DNA from: Leguminivora glycinivorella
Taxonomy: Eukaryota > Arthropoda > Insecta > Lepidoptera > Tortricidae
Reading direction: 5' to 3'
Length of the DNA stretch: 64,000 bases
Assembly (NCBI RefSeq): GCF_023078275.1
Contig: NC_062994.1
Coordinates: forward strand, 11,727,545-11,791,544
This document shows positions 49,009-59,800 of the stretch, piece after piece (position 1 is the first letter of the stretch; each line of letters opens with the position of its first letter). A program made the translations under genes and the position numbers. Below the pieces are notes generated by a model that saw only the letters and a program-made list of their open reading frames with translations, was not told where the DNA came from and did not search any database.

Positions 49009-49145
49009 AACACAGCAAAAGGGAATGTACAAGTTTCTAATGGCGCGCATGTGACACTGTTTGAGTTGAATGCGTTCATAGGTTACGGTAACCGCTTTCC
49101 ATCAGGCGGACCGTATGCTTGTTTGCCACCGACGTCGTATAAAAA
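49009..49145 (+). repeat. CCGCTTTCCATCAGGCGG family repeat
   Basis: Inverted relative to 46752-46900; abuts the foldback MITE. Confidence 0.78.
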
Positions 49146-49195
49146 AAAAATAAAAAAAACAAGACAGATTTCACATTAAATAACCAATAGTAATA

Positions 49196-49505
49196 TACTA
49201 GCTTTTCTCCTCAGCTTCGCTCGAGTTAAAATCGAAAATTGCGGAATGTTCCATGCAACCCCCCCCCCCCCCCTATTTTAGGGAAGGGGGTTAGAAAGAG
49301 TCAAATAGTAGCCTATGTCACTCTTTATACCTTGAATAAAACGGAGTGACGAATTGACGTGATTTTTTATTGGAGATAATTGAAGGTATGGGGAGTTACA
49401 TAGGCTATTTTTGGTCTCTTCCTAACCCCCACTTTCCTTAAACGGAGGGGGGGGGGGGGGCAATTTTTGAATTTCACGTGAGCGAAGCCGCGGGCAAAAG
49501 CTAGT
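49196..49505. repeat. Two GCTTCGCTCG-family repeats head to head
   Basis: 49196-49330 is forward and 49331-49505 inverted, giving an imperfect palindrome with homopolymer C (from 49259) and G (from 49446) runs at mirror positions. Confidence 0.8.
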
Positions 49506-49772
49506 AGGCTTATAAACAATCGATCACACCCATACAAACGCGGAAACTATTACAAACCTATTATAACACTGCACACGACCGTTATGCAACATTACAGTAC
49601 AGTGATGAATTATAATGAATATAATGAGGGCGCGTATGTTATTCCGAACACTCCCGGCCTTGGTAGTGAAAATGTGGGTTACTTATTTTTTTTTGCTTTT
49701 GTATTTGTTTAATTAATGTTGTCAATGTCATGTGCAAGTGTTTATTGGGAGCAAAATAAATTAATAGTTTTT

Positions 49773-50232
49773 TTTTTTTTATACTACGTCGGTGGCAAAC
49801 AAGTATACGGTCCGCCTGATGTAAAGCGGTCACCGTAACCTATGGACGCCTGCAACTCAAAGAGTGTCACATGCGCGTTGCCACCCTATTAGAAACTTGT
49901 ACACTCCCTTTTGCTGTGTTAAGTACACAGCAAAAAGGAGTGTACAAGTTCCAAGGAGGGTTCGGGTTGCCGACGACTCAAAGGACAATAGACGGAACAA
50001 GTTAGTTCCGTAAGTCCTCCCGTCATCAGCACACCGCACCCTCGTTGAGCTCTGGCAGCCTTACTCACCGGCAGGAACACAACACTATGAGTAGGGTCTA
50101 GTGCTATTTGGCTGCGGTCTTCTGTAAGGCGGAGGTACTTCCCCAGTTGGGCTCTGCTCTAGATTCGAGCGAGACGATATCCGCTGTGCTGTGCCCTACC
50201 ACACAAAGCGGAATATCATTCGCTATGCCCTA
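49773..50232 (-). repeat. Intact 460-bp repeat
   Basis: Runs from TACTACGTCGGTGGCAAAC through the hairpin at about 49892-49950 and GCCGGCAGGAACACAACACT to TTCGCTATGCCCTACC. Pieces of it recur at 20148-20300, 46195-46968 and 61000-61142. Confidence 0.8.
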
Positions 50233-50239
50233 CCTCCTA

Positions 50240-50646
50240 ATTTGTTATACAAGGGGGCAAAGTTGTATTTTAACGCCGAGTGTGGAATTAAAAAACAAGC
50301 AAGGGAAAAGATTCTATAGTTGAGGTTCGAGAATAGAATCCTGAACTTGCGAGTTTTTTAACACACGTGAAGTAAAATACATTTGCACCCGAGTGTAACA
50401 CAAAACTTTTCCCCTCACTACAGCGAGGAAGCTACAACGCAAAAAAATGCGTTTATCACTGCTTCCAGTAGTTCCACAGGTGGTAAATCATCTTTATTAC
50501 TAGATTCACCTACTTTTATCAATTTAAAGCAGTTAATTTGACTTTATTCAAGGTCAAATTACTTTACCCACTAGTAGATAAAATGCGTTTTTACCCGCTA
50601 GTATTAAAGGACAAAACACGTGTTTCCGAGCTAGTGAAGGGAAAAA
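50240..50646 (-). repeat. 420-bp family repeat
   Basis: Inverted copy of 47268-47704, abutting the 460-bp repeat. Confidence 0.85.
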
Positions 50647-50730
50647 TCATTTAAAAGCATTTTAAAATTAGTTGTATAACTTTTAAGTATTAGATGTCTC
50701 AGTTCTTTAACTTTAGATTGACGCAAAATA

Positions 50731-50990
50731 AAAAAATAAAAATAAATACTGGGGACACCTTACACAGATCAACTTAGTCCCAAACTAAGCAAAGCTTGTA
50801 CTATGGGTGCTAAGCGACGATATACATACTTAAATAGATAAATACATACTTATACACATAGAAAACATCCATGACTCTGGAACAAATATCTGTGCTCATC
50901 ACACAAATAACTGCCCTTACCGGGATTCGAACCCAGGACCGCGGCTTAGCAGGCAGGGTCACTACCGACTGAACCAGACCGGTCATCAAA
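50731..50990 (-). mobile_element. tRNA-headed SINE, type 2 tail
   Basis: Complete head plus the alternative tail (CTTAGTTTGGGACTAAGTTG on the minus strand). Confidence 0.9.
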
Positions 50991-51142
50991 TGCTATCGCA
51001 ATCTATCTGAAAAGGCGTTAACCCAATACCTAATCGGTATTAGGCAAACTAGGAAACTGTACGGCGTGTTTCGCATCTCAAGCGAGTATGTAACAGTTAT
51101 GTCACTACTCGACCCTTTGCGTGGTGAGATAATAAGGTAGAT

Positions 51143-51275
51143 ATAAATCTAGGAGAATAAGGAAATATACCAACTGGAGGAGGGTTGCCAGAGATCGCGA
51201 CAACTGGAGGAAGATAGTGGAGGAGGCCAAGACCCACAAAGGGTTGTAGCGCCATCGGAAGTAAGTAAGTAAATC
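51143..51275 (+). mobile_element. RTE-type LINE 3' end
   Basis: Encodes NWRRVARDRDNWRKIVEEAK then THKGL; ends GGAAGTAAGTAAGTAAA. Confidence 0.75.
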
Positions 51276-51392
51276 TACCTCCACAGTCGTTTTTAGGGGG
51301 CTTCAATTGGCTTTTAGATGCAGGATCACCCGTGAATCTGTCTGTTAAGACCCTTTATTTCGGGAACGCGTAAATGATAAATAACTAAATAT

Positions 51393-51545
51393 TATGGTTT
51401 TTTTTTAATATGCAGCAAACGAGCAGACGAGCCGCCTGATGGGAAGCAGTCATCGCCGCCCATGGACATAAGCAACATCAGGGGTGTCACCTATGCGTTG
51501 CCGACCGTTGAGAACCCTAAATACCTGCTTCTTGAAGAACCCTAT
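51393..51545 (-). mobile_element. LINE 3' end fragment
   Basis: CAGCAAACGAGCAGACGAGC and TCATCGCCGCCCATGGACA match 35478-35722. Confidence 0.7.
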
Positions 51546-51574
51546 GTCATAGCGCAAGGGGAACACCTCACAAC

Positions 51575-51806
51575 ACCATATTCTTACACAGATTGACTGA
51601 GTCCCTCGGTAAGCTCAAGAAGGCTCGTGTTGTAGGTACTCAGACAACGATATATATAATATACAAATACTTATATACATAGAAAGCATCACTCAGGAAC
51701 AATTATCTGTGCTCATCACACAAATAAATGCCCTTACCGGGATTCGAACCCGGGACCGCGGCGAAGCAGGCAGGGTCACTACCGACTAGGCCAAACCGGT
51801 CGCCGG
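51575..51806 (-). mobile_element. tRNA-headed SINE, type 1
   Basis: Full-length; a small deletion removes part of CATCCATGACTCAG. Confidence 0.88.
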
Positions 51807-51893
51807 TTTTGTAATGATATCGTTTTAATACTACAAATGCAGGAAAAAAAAATATTTCATGTTTATAAAATAAAATAAGTCATCTTAGTTTAG

Positions 51894-52188
51894 ATCAAGA
51901 CATATATAACTCCGTATAGACAGATAAAGTCTAAGAAAAGAAACTACCTCAGTACCATACAGAAAAAGGTACGGTGACCTAGATGGCATTATACCTCTGG
52001 GGTACGCTCAGCTAGATGGTGCTAATATTAATATTTGACATTTTAAAACGTATCAAGCTTAGAATATGAGCCAAATTGTTAAAGCTAATGTTCAAAAGTT
52101 TTAAGCCTGTGTCGAGAGATGGCAGTCTATGCACTGTGATTACACATTTTACTTTGATAGTAACTCTCTATAATACTCGATCCTCTTT
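51894..52188 (-). repeat. 300-bp interspersed repeat
   Basis: Same orientation as 8350-8638 and complete. Confidence 0.82.
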
Positions 52189-52189
52189 G

Positions 52190-52550
52190 GTTTAGATGTA
52201 CGAATCTTATTCTTACTTTTCTGGTTTCCTTATAAATACTTTTAATGATAGTACTTGGTGACTTGTATAAAGGATACAAGACGATTTTTGGTACCGGTTT
52301 CAAGTACACCCAGTTACAAAAGTGCATGGCCATTTAAATGAATAAGTCTCACCTGTAAAGGGACCATGCAATTTTGAAGCTTGTGGTACATTTATCACCG
52401 CGCATAAAATTACGATAGTTGCATTTTTGTCTATCTGCCATTTTATTTATCGTGATGGTCTCATTGATAAACTATAAATATCTGATTATCATAATAACTA
52501 TAACACTACTTAATTTAGTTAATATTTAAAATAAAAAAAAAGTAATGTCT
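52190..52550. other. AT-rich stretch, nothing recognised
   Basis: A 68-codon minus-strand frame has no features. Confidence 0.5.
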
Positions 52551-52553
52551 TAC

Positions 52554-52830
52554 GACCGGTCTGGCTCAGTCGGTAGTGACCCTGCCTCCTAAGCCGCGGT
52601 CCTGGGTTCAAATCCCGGTGAGGGCATTTATTTGTGTGATGAGCACAGATATTTGTTCCTGTCATGGATGTTTATTATGTATATAAGTACGAGTATGTAT
52701 ATTGTATTTATTTATTTAAGTATGTAGAGGTATATCGTCGCTTAGCACCCCTAGTACAAGCTTTGCTTAGTTTGGGGCTAAGTTGATCTGTTTAAGGTGT
52801 CCCCCCAATATTTATTTATTTATTATTTAT
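52554..52830 (+). mobile_element. tRNA-headed SINE, type 2 tail
   Basis: GACCGGTCTGGCTCAGTCGG head, B-box GGTTCAAATCCCGG, alternative tail. Confidence 0.9.
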
Positions 52831-52845
52831 TTATTAATCCATACT

Positions 52846-53025
52846 TCAATACTAATATTATAAATTGGAAAGTGTGTGTGTCTGTTTGTTTGTCCGTCTT
52901 TCACATCAAAACGGAGCGACGAATTGACGTGATTTTTTAAATGGAGATAATTGAAGGGATAGAGAGTGACATAGGCTACTTTTTGTCTCTTTCTAACGCG
53001 AGCGAAGCCGCGGGAAAAAACTAGT
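52846..53025 (-). repeat. Interspersed repeat (GCTTCGCTCGC family)
   Basis: Inverted copy of 7783-7962, 16 bp after the SINE tail. Confidence 0.85.
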
Positions 53026-53220
53026 GTAACATACATGTCACTACTATTCCTAGAGAGGGATACTGTTTTTACTCGATCCTTCTCGCAAAAACTTAAACAT
53101 TACCACAAATAAATTATTTCACATAGGTTTGTTGTATCACAAAAGATTTTTTGGCAAAATTCTTCTTTTATTAATAGTTAACACTTCAGTTTATAAATAT
53201 CACGTACTGTGTCACTTCTG

Positions 53221-54320
53221 TGGCGTCAAAGACAAGTCGGTCAGCAGGCCACTTTCCCCTCTGACATAACTGCTACGGGAATGAGTCCTTTGTGATAATA
53301 AGTTGAAAAATGTAAACATAATAGAAATATAAAATATGCCAGAGGTGGAAAAAGGCCCGTGGGGTCATATCCGACTTATGAAAGGATTTTATCCCCCCCC
53401 CCCCCCTTCCGGTGTTGCAAAATTTCAAAATTTGAAAAATACAGTAGGACTCACTGGACAATTGTCTTCATAAAACGCGTGCTTTCCTAAATCTTGACGC
53501 TGGCGGAATCAACAAGCTTACACTTAAAAATTAACTGAAAATGTAGGGCGAAGGTTTAATTCCGATAAAAATTAATTTCGCGTCATTTTAGTGCCACAAT
53601 TTGGTTGACCATCTCCGTCTATATCATGTAAAAGAATTGGCTCATTCATATATTTTGATTGATCTGACCTTGACATTATCTATTTTTTTTGACGTTTTAT
53701 GGAGTTCGTCCTCTAAGTAATACGTATACTCGTATAGGTTGTATAGTTGATACCTACTCACTCCTCACCGCTTCAAAATCACCCCCGATGACCTATGCCC
53801 ATGCGACCATACCACTCCACAATCCATAGACCATCTCCTCAGATATTGCCCTAAATTTATGAACCCACGTCTCGACCACGAAATTATATGTCAAAATCTC
53901 AAAATCGACCCTTATAACCTTTTGGAAATTATTACAAAAAACTCGACTCTAGAATCATTCTGTAAATTTATCACTTACACAGTTAACAAACTCAAACAAT
54001 TTAATGGTACATAACTCATTATCATTCATTTATTCATCATTTTCATCATTACATTATTTCACATTTATTTCATTATTACACACAGATTTTATATGTGCAT
54101 ATGGAAAAAAAAACTGATTAATTGAATTCAGCCGCCCGTATCATTCGCGGGGACTGGAATCAGAAGTTACAGGCTTAAAAAAAACTCACTCCCTATGCAC
54201 TATCAATTATGGCGAATAATAACATGATTTATACTAAAACCCACCTACTGTCTGGCTTGCATCTGTGGCGCCAAAGGCAAGTCGGTCAGCAGGCCACTTT
54301 CCCCTCTGACATAACTGTTA
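53221..54320. repeat. 55-bp direct repeat pair about 1.05 kb apart
   Basis: CAAGTCGGTCAGCAGGCCAC followed by TTTCCCCTCTGACATAACTG occurs at 53221-53275 and 54266-54320, bracketing a LINE fragment. Confidence 0.8.
53751..54110 (+). mobile_element. LINE ORF2 C-terminus with CCHC-like knuckle
   Basis: An open frame to TAA at 54012 encodes HRFKITPDDLCPCDHTTPQS then IDHLLRYCPKFMNPRLDHEI: a C-x-C-x(n)-H-x(4)-C arrangement typical of R1/I-type LINE C-termini, then a UTR rich in CATT. Confidence 0.78.
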
Positions 54321-54427
54321 CCGCATAAGATGCTCTAATCGGTAGTGGTCAAAATAAACATCGACTTAGTCCGTGTTGTGATGAATTATTATATTTAACC
54401 CGGCATGGACCTAAGTGACCTAACGTA

Positions 54428-54568
54428 CAGTCAAGTCAACCAATTTGAACCCTAGGCCACTCTACAACCATGTCAAAATGACAAGCAGTAAGAGATTTCT
54501 TACAATATGATTTATAACGTCACTATGACATAGTTCTACAGTGGCCTAGGGTTCCAATTGGTTGACTG
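54428..54568. mobile_element. 141-bp MITE with TA target duplication
   Basis: Ends CAGTCAAGTCAACCAATT and AATTGGTTGACTG; arms continue as GAACCCTAGGCCACT/AGTGGCCTAGGGTTC. TA at 54426-54427 and 54569-54570. Confidence 0.88.
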
Positions 54569-54706
54569 TACTTGTGCAAGTACAAATTAACGTTAGGTTT
54601 TGAACTACCGGTCGACATTTTTATAACTAAATGGTCAAAATAAACATGGATTAAGCGTCCACGTTGTGATGATTGATGAATTAGTGTTTTTTAACCTGGT
54701 AAGGAC

Positions 54707-55247
54707 TAGGGTTGCAAATAGAAAAAAAAAACAAATGTTTTTTTTTTTTTTCAAAATTATGAAAAAAAAAAACATGAAAAAAAAAACCAAGCACCCTGTT
54801 TTTTTTTATAAATATGTTTTTTTTTTTCAGATTAACAAATAATACGACAACAACGGTTTTTCGTGATTTCTAACACTTCAATAACAATAACGTACATTTT
54901 AATTCGATAAACATTCAGTATGCAAAATTTTATTGGGGAATCCCCGATGCGGCGTGGAGCGTGGAGAGGCGGTGGTGTTGCCAACAGTAAATAGCGACAA
55001 CTACTAACTACAGATTGTGTAAATGTTAGTTTTATAAAACCAGACATTAAAGCTATTAGATTAAATTCGTTTAATAGTTAACATTAAGTCTAAAAAACCG
55101 TATAAAAGTATTAACTGTTTCGCAAATTTTGATATTTCGTCCTTTAGAAAAAAAAACATACTCCAGAAAAAAAACTGTTATTTTTTTCACGGTTTTTTTT
55201 ATGTTTTTTTTTTCAAGCCAGAAAAAAACCGTTTTTCTGCAACCCTA
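54707..55247. mobile_element. hAT-like MITE rich in poly(T)/poly(A), 541 bp
   Basis: Terminal repeats TAGGGTTGC and GCAACCCTA with an exact 8-bp duplication GTAAGGAC (54699-54706 and 55248-55255). Subterminal blocks are long T and A runs in inverted arrangement. Confidence 0.9.
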
Positions 55248-55286
55248 GTAAGGACCCAACGTACTTGTGCAAGTACAAATTAAAGT

Positions 55287-55398
55287 GGATTTTAATAATT
55301 TATTTACATGATCATATTTATAATATAATTATATAAGAAACTAAGACTGAACTTAAAAGCTAGCTAATATGTAAAATAGGTCCTTGAGGCATTGTACC
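55287..55398 (-). mobile_element. 5'-truncated LINE 3' end with 9-bp target duplication
   Basis: Flanked by AATTAAAGT (55278-55286 and 55399-55407). The sequence CTTGAGGCATTGTACC equals the end of the LINE at 28553-28862. Confidence 0.88.
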
Positions 55399-55464
55399 AA
55401 TTAAAGTTAAGTTTTGAACTACTGATCGACATTTTTACAACTAAACAAGATTTTTCATCACACC

Positions 55465-55597
55465 CGCACTTTAAATGGAAGAGATCCCTTAAAGGGATAA
55501 GTTCGCCTTTGTACTTATAATAAGCTCTTTTTCCTGTGTGTTGTATTATTTTCTGGTACAATAAAGTGTTTTACTACTACTACTACTACTACTAAAT
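55465..55597 (+). mobile_element. LINE 3' end with (ACT)n tail
   Basis: GGAAGAGATCCCTTAAAGGG, TTTCTGGTACAATAAAGTG, then seven ACT units. Relatives at 63625-63745 and at the window's right edge. Confidence 0.7.
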
Positions 55598-55699
55598 GTG
55601 CTATTTGCACGCAGGCGGAGCGTGAGTTATAGAAAAATCGTTCAATAATGAAATTTTTTGTATCATACTTAACTTTTTTACATCTATTTACATATTTTT

Positions 55700-56105
55700 T
55701 ACATTGCGAGTGTGATGAAAAACATTGTGTGTAACTCGGGGAGTATGAATATTACTAACTCGAGTCTTTAAATCGCTCCGGCAAGCCGTCGCGATTTAAC
55801 TTACTCTCGTTAGTAATATTCAACTTCCTGCCCTTGTTGCACAATGTACTATTGCTCGCGGCATCGCTCACGTCCAATAAGCTATTTTACCGCCCTAGTA
55901 CGGTAAAAGGAATACCTGGGTGATGCCTTCCATGACCTGTCAAAAATAACAAGATGGCGGACGAATGTTCGAAATGTCAGCGTAGGTATTTCAATACATT
56001 TAGTTTAAAATTTGGTTATTATTCCGCGAGTGTGATGAAAAACATTGTGTATACTGTATATACCGGGCGGCGGAAGGATTACAATTTCGTTATTCAAACA
56101 GCCTC
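55700..56105. repeat. Repeat-rich patch
   Basis: GCGAGTGTGATGAAAAACAT occurs at 55707 and again at 56027. Between them are inverted GTTAGTAATATT-type words. Class unknown. Confidence 0.45.
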
Positions 56106-56109
56106 CCGT

Positions 56110-56255
56110 TCGTAATCCTTCACTTTCCGCTCTTAAGGAGTGGAATTCCTTGCCGGCGGCTATAATTCCGAGCTCATAATTATAACCCGGCAACCTTCAA
56201 ATCAAGAGTGAACAGGCATCTTCTGGACGAGCTCACTCCATCGTAGGCCACGTCT
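56110..56255 (+). mobile_element. LINE ORF2 C-terminal fragment
   Basis: Translates with breaks to NPATFKSRVNRHLLDELTPS and stop, like 18565-18890. Confidence 0.7.
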
Positions 56256-56382
56256 TTGCCTTTGGCTAGTCTGTGGCCAAGAGTAAGCCCATTTATAAAG
56301 AAAACACAATGTACACCGATTAATCCCTACCGCTTCTTTCCGCCATCGTCCTACGCGACATTTATATCTCCATCATTTAGAT

Positions 56383-56634
56383 GGCTGGCAGTCCTCAACT
56401 GTGCGTTTCTCCAGAAACTTCCTGCCTCGCACAGCTAAATTCTGTGGAATGAATTGTCGCCTGCGGTGGCAGCGGTACTTCCGGACCGATACGACCTTCA
56501 AACCTTCAAGAAAAGAGCTTACACCCATCTTAAAGGCTGGCAACGCACCTCCAATACTTCTGGTCCATGAGCGGCAGTGATCGCTTGCCATCAGGCAACG
56601 TGTATGCTCGTTTGCCTCCTATTCCATTAAAAAG
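56383..56634 (+). mobile_element. LINE ORF2 C-terminus and 3' end
   Basis: Encodes LWNELSPAVAAVLPDRYDLQ then TFKKRAYTHLKGWQRTSNTS, then GGCAGTGATCGCTTGCCATC to a short A-rich end. Identifies the source of the fragments at 17080, 35478, 47753 and 51393. Confidence 0.82.
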
Positions 56635-56849
56635 TGTACTATAATATATGCATATTTAAAACATAATACTGTACGTAGGTCGCTCACAATAATACTATTA
56701 TGTGATATTGCATAAACTGACATGCTAATAATATGCAAATTGTCAAAAAGAAACGACGTTTTCTTCACAATTATATTATGCCGGATATGTTTAGTGCTAA
56801 AAAGTTAGCGTTTAGTTTTTATTACTAGAAAACGTAGATCTATAAATGT

Positions 56850-57071
56850 ACTACTAACTTTTGCTCGCGGTTTCTCTCGCGTACTCAAACTTCCACCCCC
56901 ATTTTAGGGAAGTGGAGGGTTAGAAAGAGACAAAAGGTAGCCTATGTCACGCTCCATCCCTTCAACTATCTCCACTTAAAAACTTACGTCAATTCGTTGC
57001 TCCGTTCTGGCGTGAAAAACGGACAAACAAACAGACACACACACTTTCCCACTTATAATATTAGTTTGGAT
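56850..57071 (+). repeat. Interspersed repeat (GCTTCGCTCGC family)
   Basis: Variant copy with the extra CCACCCCCATTTTAGGGAAG block also seen at 11746-11979 and 49196-49505. Confidence 0.82.
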
Positions 57072-57249
57072 ATGATAAATGTCACATCCAACTTATCCAA
57101 CAAGTGCGCGTGCACTTCAAAGTGTAAAATTTTGAAATAATATCAAAACAAGATCAAATTTAAAAGGCCGAATGCTACTCCATTTTACAGCACTTAAGCC
57201 GTAATGTATTCGAGATGCGTATGTGACTTTGGGTAATAAAGAACAATTG

Positions 57250-57620
57250 TGAATGAAAGTCAAGTTGTACGGTGACCATGAGTTAACGTTTTGTAGGACT
57301 CTCTTTCGAGAGTCAGGAAGAACTTGGAGGTGGAAGATTAATGGGCGAGCCCAAAGCAAGGCTTCTCTGCGATGGCTCGTCCATGTGGAGAGGATGGGAG
57401 AGGAACATGCGGCCAAAAGAGCTTTTTTGTGGCGAGATCTACTGAAAAACGGAAGGTCGGAAGACCCAGATACCGATGGATCGATGAAGTCCAGGAAAAT
57501 CTGTGTGACCTTCAAGTGACCGAGTGGCATCAGATCGCATAAGATACGAGCAAATGGCGGTATCTAGTGTCGGAGGCCAAGATCCACTTCGGGTCGCTGA
57601 GCCGTCGCAGGAAGTAAGTT
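57250..57620 (+). mobile_element. RTE-type LINE ORF2 C-terminus
   Basis: Encodes SLRWLVHVERMGEEHAAKRA, and in shifted frames RYRWIDEVQENLCDLQV and WRYLVSEAKIHFGSLSRRRK with stop. Two frame breaks; inactive. Confidence 0.85.
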
Positions 57621-57629
57621 CTTTCGAGT

Positions 57630-57940
57630 TACAATTTACTTGTACTTAGTTGTATTTTTGCTATATACTGTTTTATTTATTACTGTTATACACTACACAC
57701 TACATTAGTACACCCATACATTTTGATAATTGATTTCCGGTTATCTAACCGCGTTCCAATATTTATCAATATAAACATAAAATACTACTAGTACCTCTCA
57801 AATTATGCTCTTCGACTCATAAAAAAAAACTTTTCAGTACAGATGGTCGCTTTTTTATGCACTAGTTCGAGAAGTGGTTCATTATATGTCAGGTTGAAAC
57901 TTCGGAGGTCCATCTGTACTGAAAAACGTCATTCGATACA
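57630..57940. other. AT-rich stretch with inverted CAGATGG words
   Basis: TTTTCAGTACAGATGG (57833) and CCATCTGTACTGAAAA (57910) form an inverted pair about 60 bp apart; a small MITE is likely. Confidence 0.5.
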
Positions 57941-57944
57941 CGTG

Positions 57945-58072
57945 CGAAAAGGAAATTCGTAACTCGTGTCGATTTAAAACACTTCCTTCGGTCGTGTTTT
58001 AATTTATCGCCACTCACAGGAAGTTCGAAACAACTTCCTCTTTTTCGCATTTGTATCGAAATGTACTATTGT
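57945..58072. repeat. Interspersed repeat (GTGTTTTAATTTATCGCCACT family)
   Basis: Inverted relative to 32165-32290, with inverted termini GTGCGAAAAGGAA / TTTTTCGCATTTG. Confidence 0.65.
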
Positions 58073-58212
58073 ATTGTATGTGACAGCTGAGCCATATAAT
58101 AAAGGCAATGAACTCTAATAGAGATGGTTCCTATTGGTGGTATTTGGACTAAAATGCAATGATATTGACCCAGATTTTTTTTAAAAAGCTAATATGCTCT
58201 TTACGGCTAACG

Positions 58213-58466
58213 ATATATAACCTAACCACAAAATTAAAATTTTGAAAAACCCCCGAACGCGACCTAGTGGTCCGATTTTCATGAAACATGGCTAAGAACA
58301 CTCCCGACTAACACAGCTTTCAAATAAAAAAAACTAAATCGAAATCGGTTCATCCGTTCGGGAGCTACGATGCCACAGACAGACACACACACAGCCAGAC
58401 AAACAGACAGACAGACAGACAGACACGTCAAATTTATAACACCCCGTCGTTTTTGCGTCGGGGGTT
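58213..58466 (-). repeat. Microsatellite-bearing interspersed repeat
   Basis: Inverted full-length copy of the 3923-4170 family, ending GCGTCGGGGGTTAAAAA. Confidence 0.9.
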
Positions 58467-58895
58467 AAAAACAATACAATTGACTCAAACCGTTAGTTTT
58501 AAAATACACTGAGTCAATCGTGTAAGATGAGAGTTTGTTCAAGGTCATCTATTTCAAAACGATGGTTCACACATTCATCGAAATTCATATCAACGAAAAA
58601 TTTTCAGTTTTTGCCTTATCAAAAACATAAAACGTATTTTTGCTTAACTGTCACCAAACATTTCATAAAAATCAATTTCTGCAGGTTCATATTAGTTGGG
58701 TGCCTTACCAGTCACATGCCAAATAAAATTCAAATTTTTGTGGTTTACCCCATATGCCAAATATTCCAAATGCTCCCAAAACATAGTCACCCTACAGCGT
58801 AGGCTTAAAGAAAGTCAGACATTGTTCTTAATGCCCTAATACAGAGATTTCGACATTCTCCGAGATCGTAATTAACAACCAAGTGCCAAAACAAT

Positions 58896-59222
58896 GGATG
58901 GGCCATTTTTTTTTTAAAGTTGTCCACCCCATTTTTTTTGGATTTGGAAATTTTTATGTGGTTTCCACTCAGAATCGTGATATCTTTCAATTCTAATAGG
59001 AGAAAAAAAGTATCCCAAGGTTTTTTCCCCATTCCGTTACCATTTTTTCATACATTTTGTATGGCGGTAACGGAATGGAAGGTTCGAAAAAAAGTAAGGA
59101 AACCTTGGGACATTTTTTTTCTCCTATCAGGATCGAAAGATCTCGCGATTCTGAGTATTAATCGCGTGAAAAATAACCATGTTACAAAAACGTGGGGTGG
59201 AGAACTTTGAAAAAAAAATGGC
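58896..59222. mobile_element. Foldback MITE, full length
   Basis: A nearly complete palindrome: GGCCATTTTTTTTTTAAAG at one end and CTTTGAAAAAAAAATGGCC at the other, and CATTCCGTTACC/GGTAACGGAATG near the centre. Confidence 0.85.
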
Positions 59223-59545
59223 CCGGATATAGCTTAAAAGCTACCTGTATGTCATTTTACTTGTAACAGCAGTAACGTTTGATAAATTAGATTCACCCAT
59301 TTGTGCAGGTTATTAAAGTAGTTGCATCCCCGATATATATATTGGTATTTTTTGGAAAATATTCTATAAATATATATATTACAGGAAATATGATAAATAT
59401 GAAATGTCATTTGATATTTGCCAGTCGCTTTTCGGTGAAGGAAAACATCGTGAGGAAACCGGACTAATTCCAATAAGGTCTAGTTTACCCTTCGGGTTGG
59501 AAGGTCATATGGCAGTCGCTTTCGTAAAAACTAGTGCCTACGCCA

Positions 59546-59800
59546 AATGAAAATGAAAATGAAAATGAAAATGAAATATTTATTTTTCAAGTAGGCATAT
59601 TACAATGCGCATATGAACGTCAAATAAAGCTACGCCGGCTCTAACCCTACGCCTCAGCCTCGAGAAGATTTCAGTCCCCCCTCAGTTGGGAGGGGGGTAT
59701 CCACTATGGGACCGGCAAGAAACTCGGCGGGCAACTTCTTTTCAAAACATTACATCTTATAATTAACATGCATTAAATAACAACATACAATTTAACATGC
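59546..59800 (-). mobile_element. LINE 3' UTR with (ATTTTC)n tail
   Basis: On the minus strand: AAGTTGCCCGCCGAGTTTCT, CTGAGGCGTAGGGTTAGAGC, AAAAATAAATATTTCATTTTC. Inserted tail-first into the LINE-derived fragment. Confidence 0.75.

Larger units (their letters stand above)
54345..55445. repeat. Tandem duplication of a host segment, each copy hit by different transposons
   Basis: Unit 1 (54345-54625) and unit 2 (54632-55445) share TGGTCAAAATAAACATSGAY, GTACTTGTGCAAGTACAAAT and TTTTGAACTACYGRTCGACA. Unit 1 contains a TA-MITE; unit 2 contains an hAT-like MITE and a LINE fragment. Confidence 0.82.

Noticed and set aside
57117..57530. 137-codon minus-strand frame
   Set aside because: Antisense of an RTE-type LINE C-terminus.
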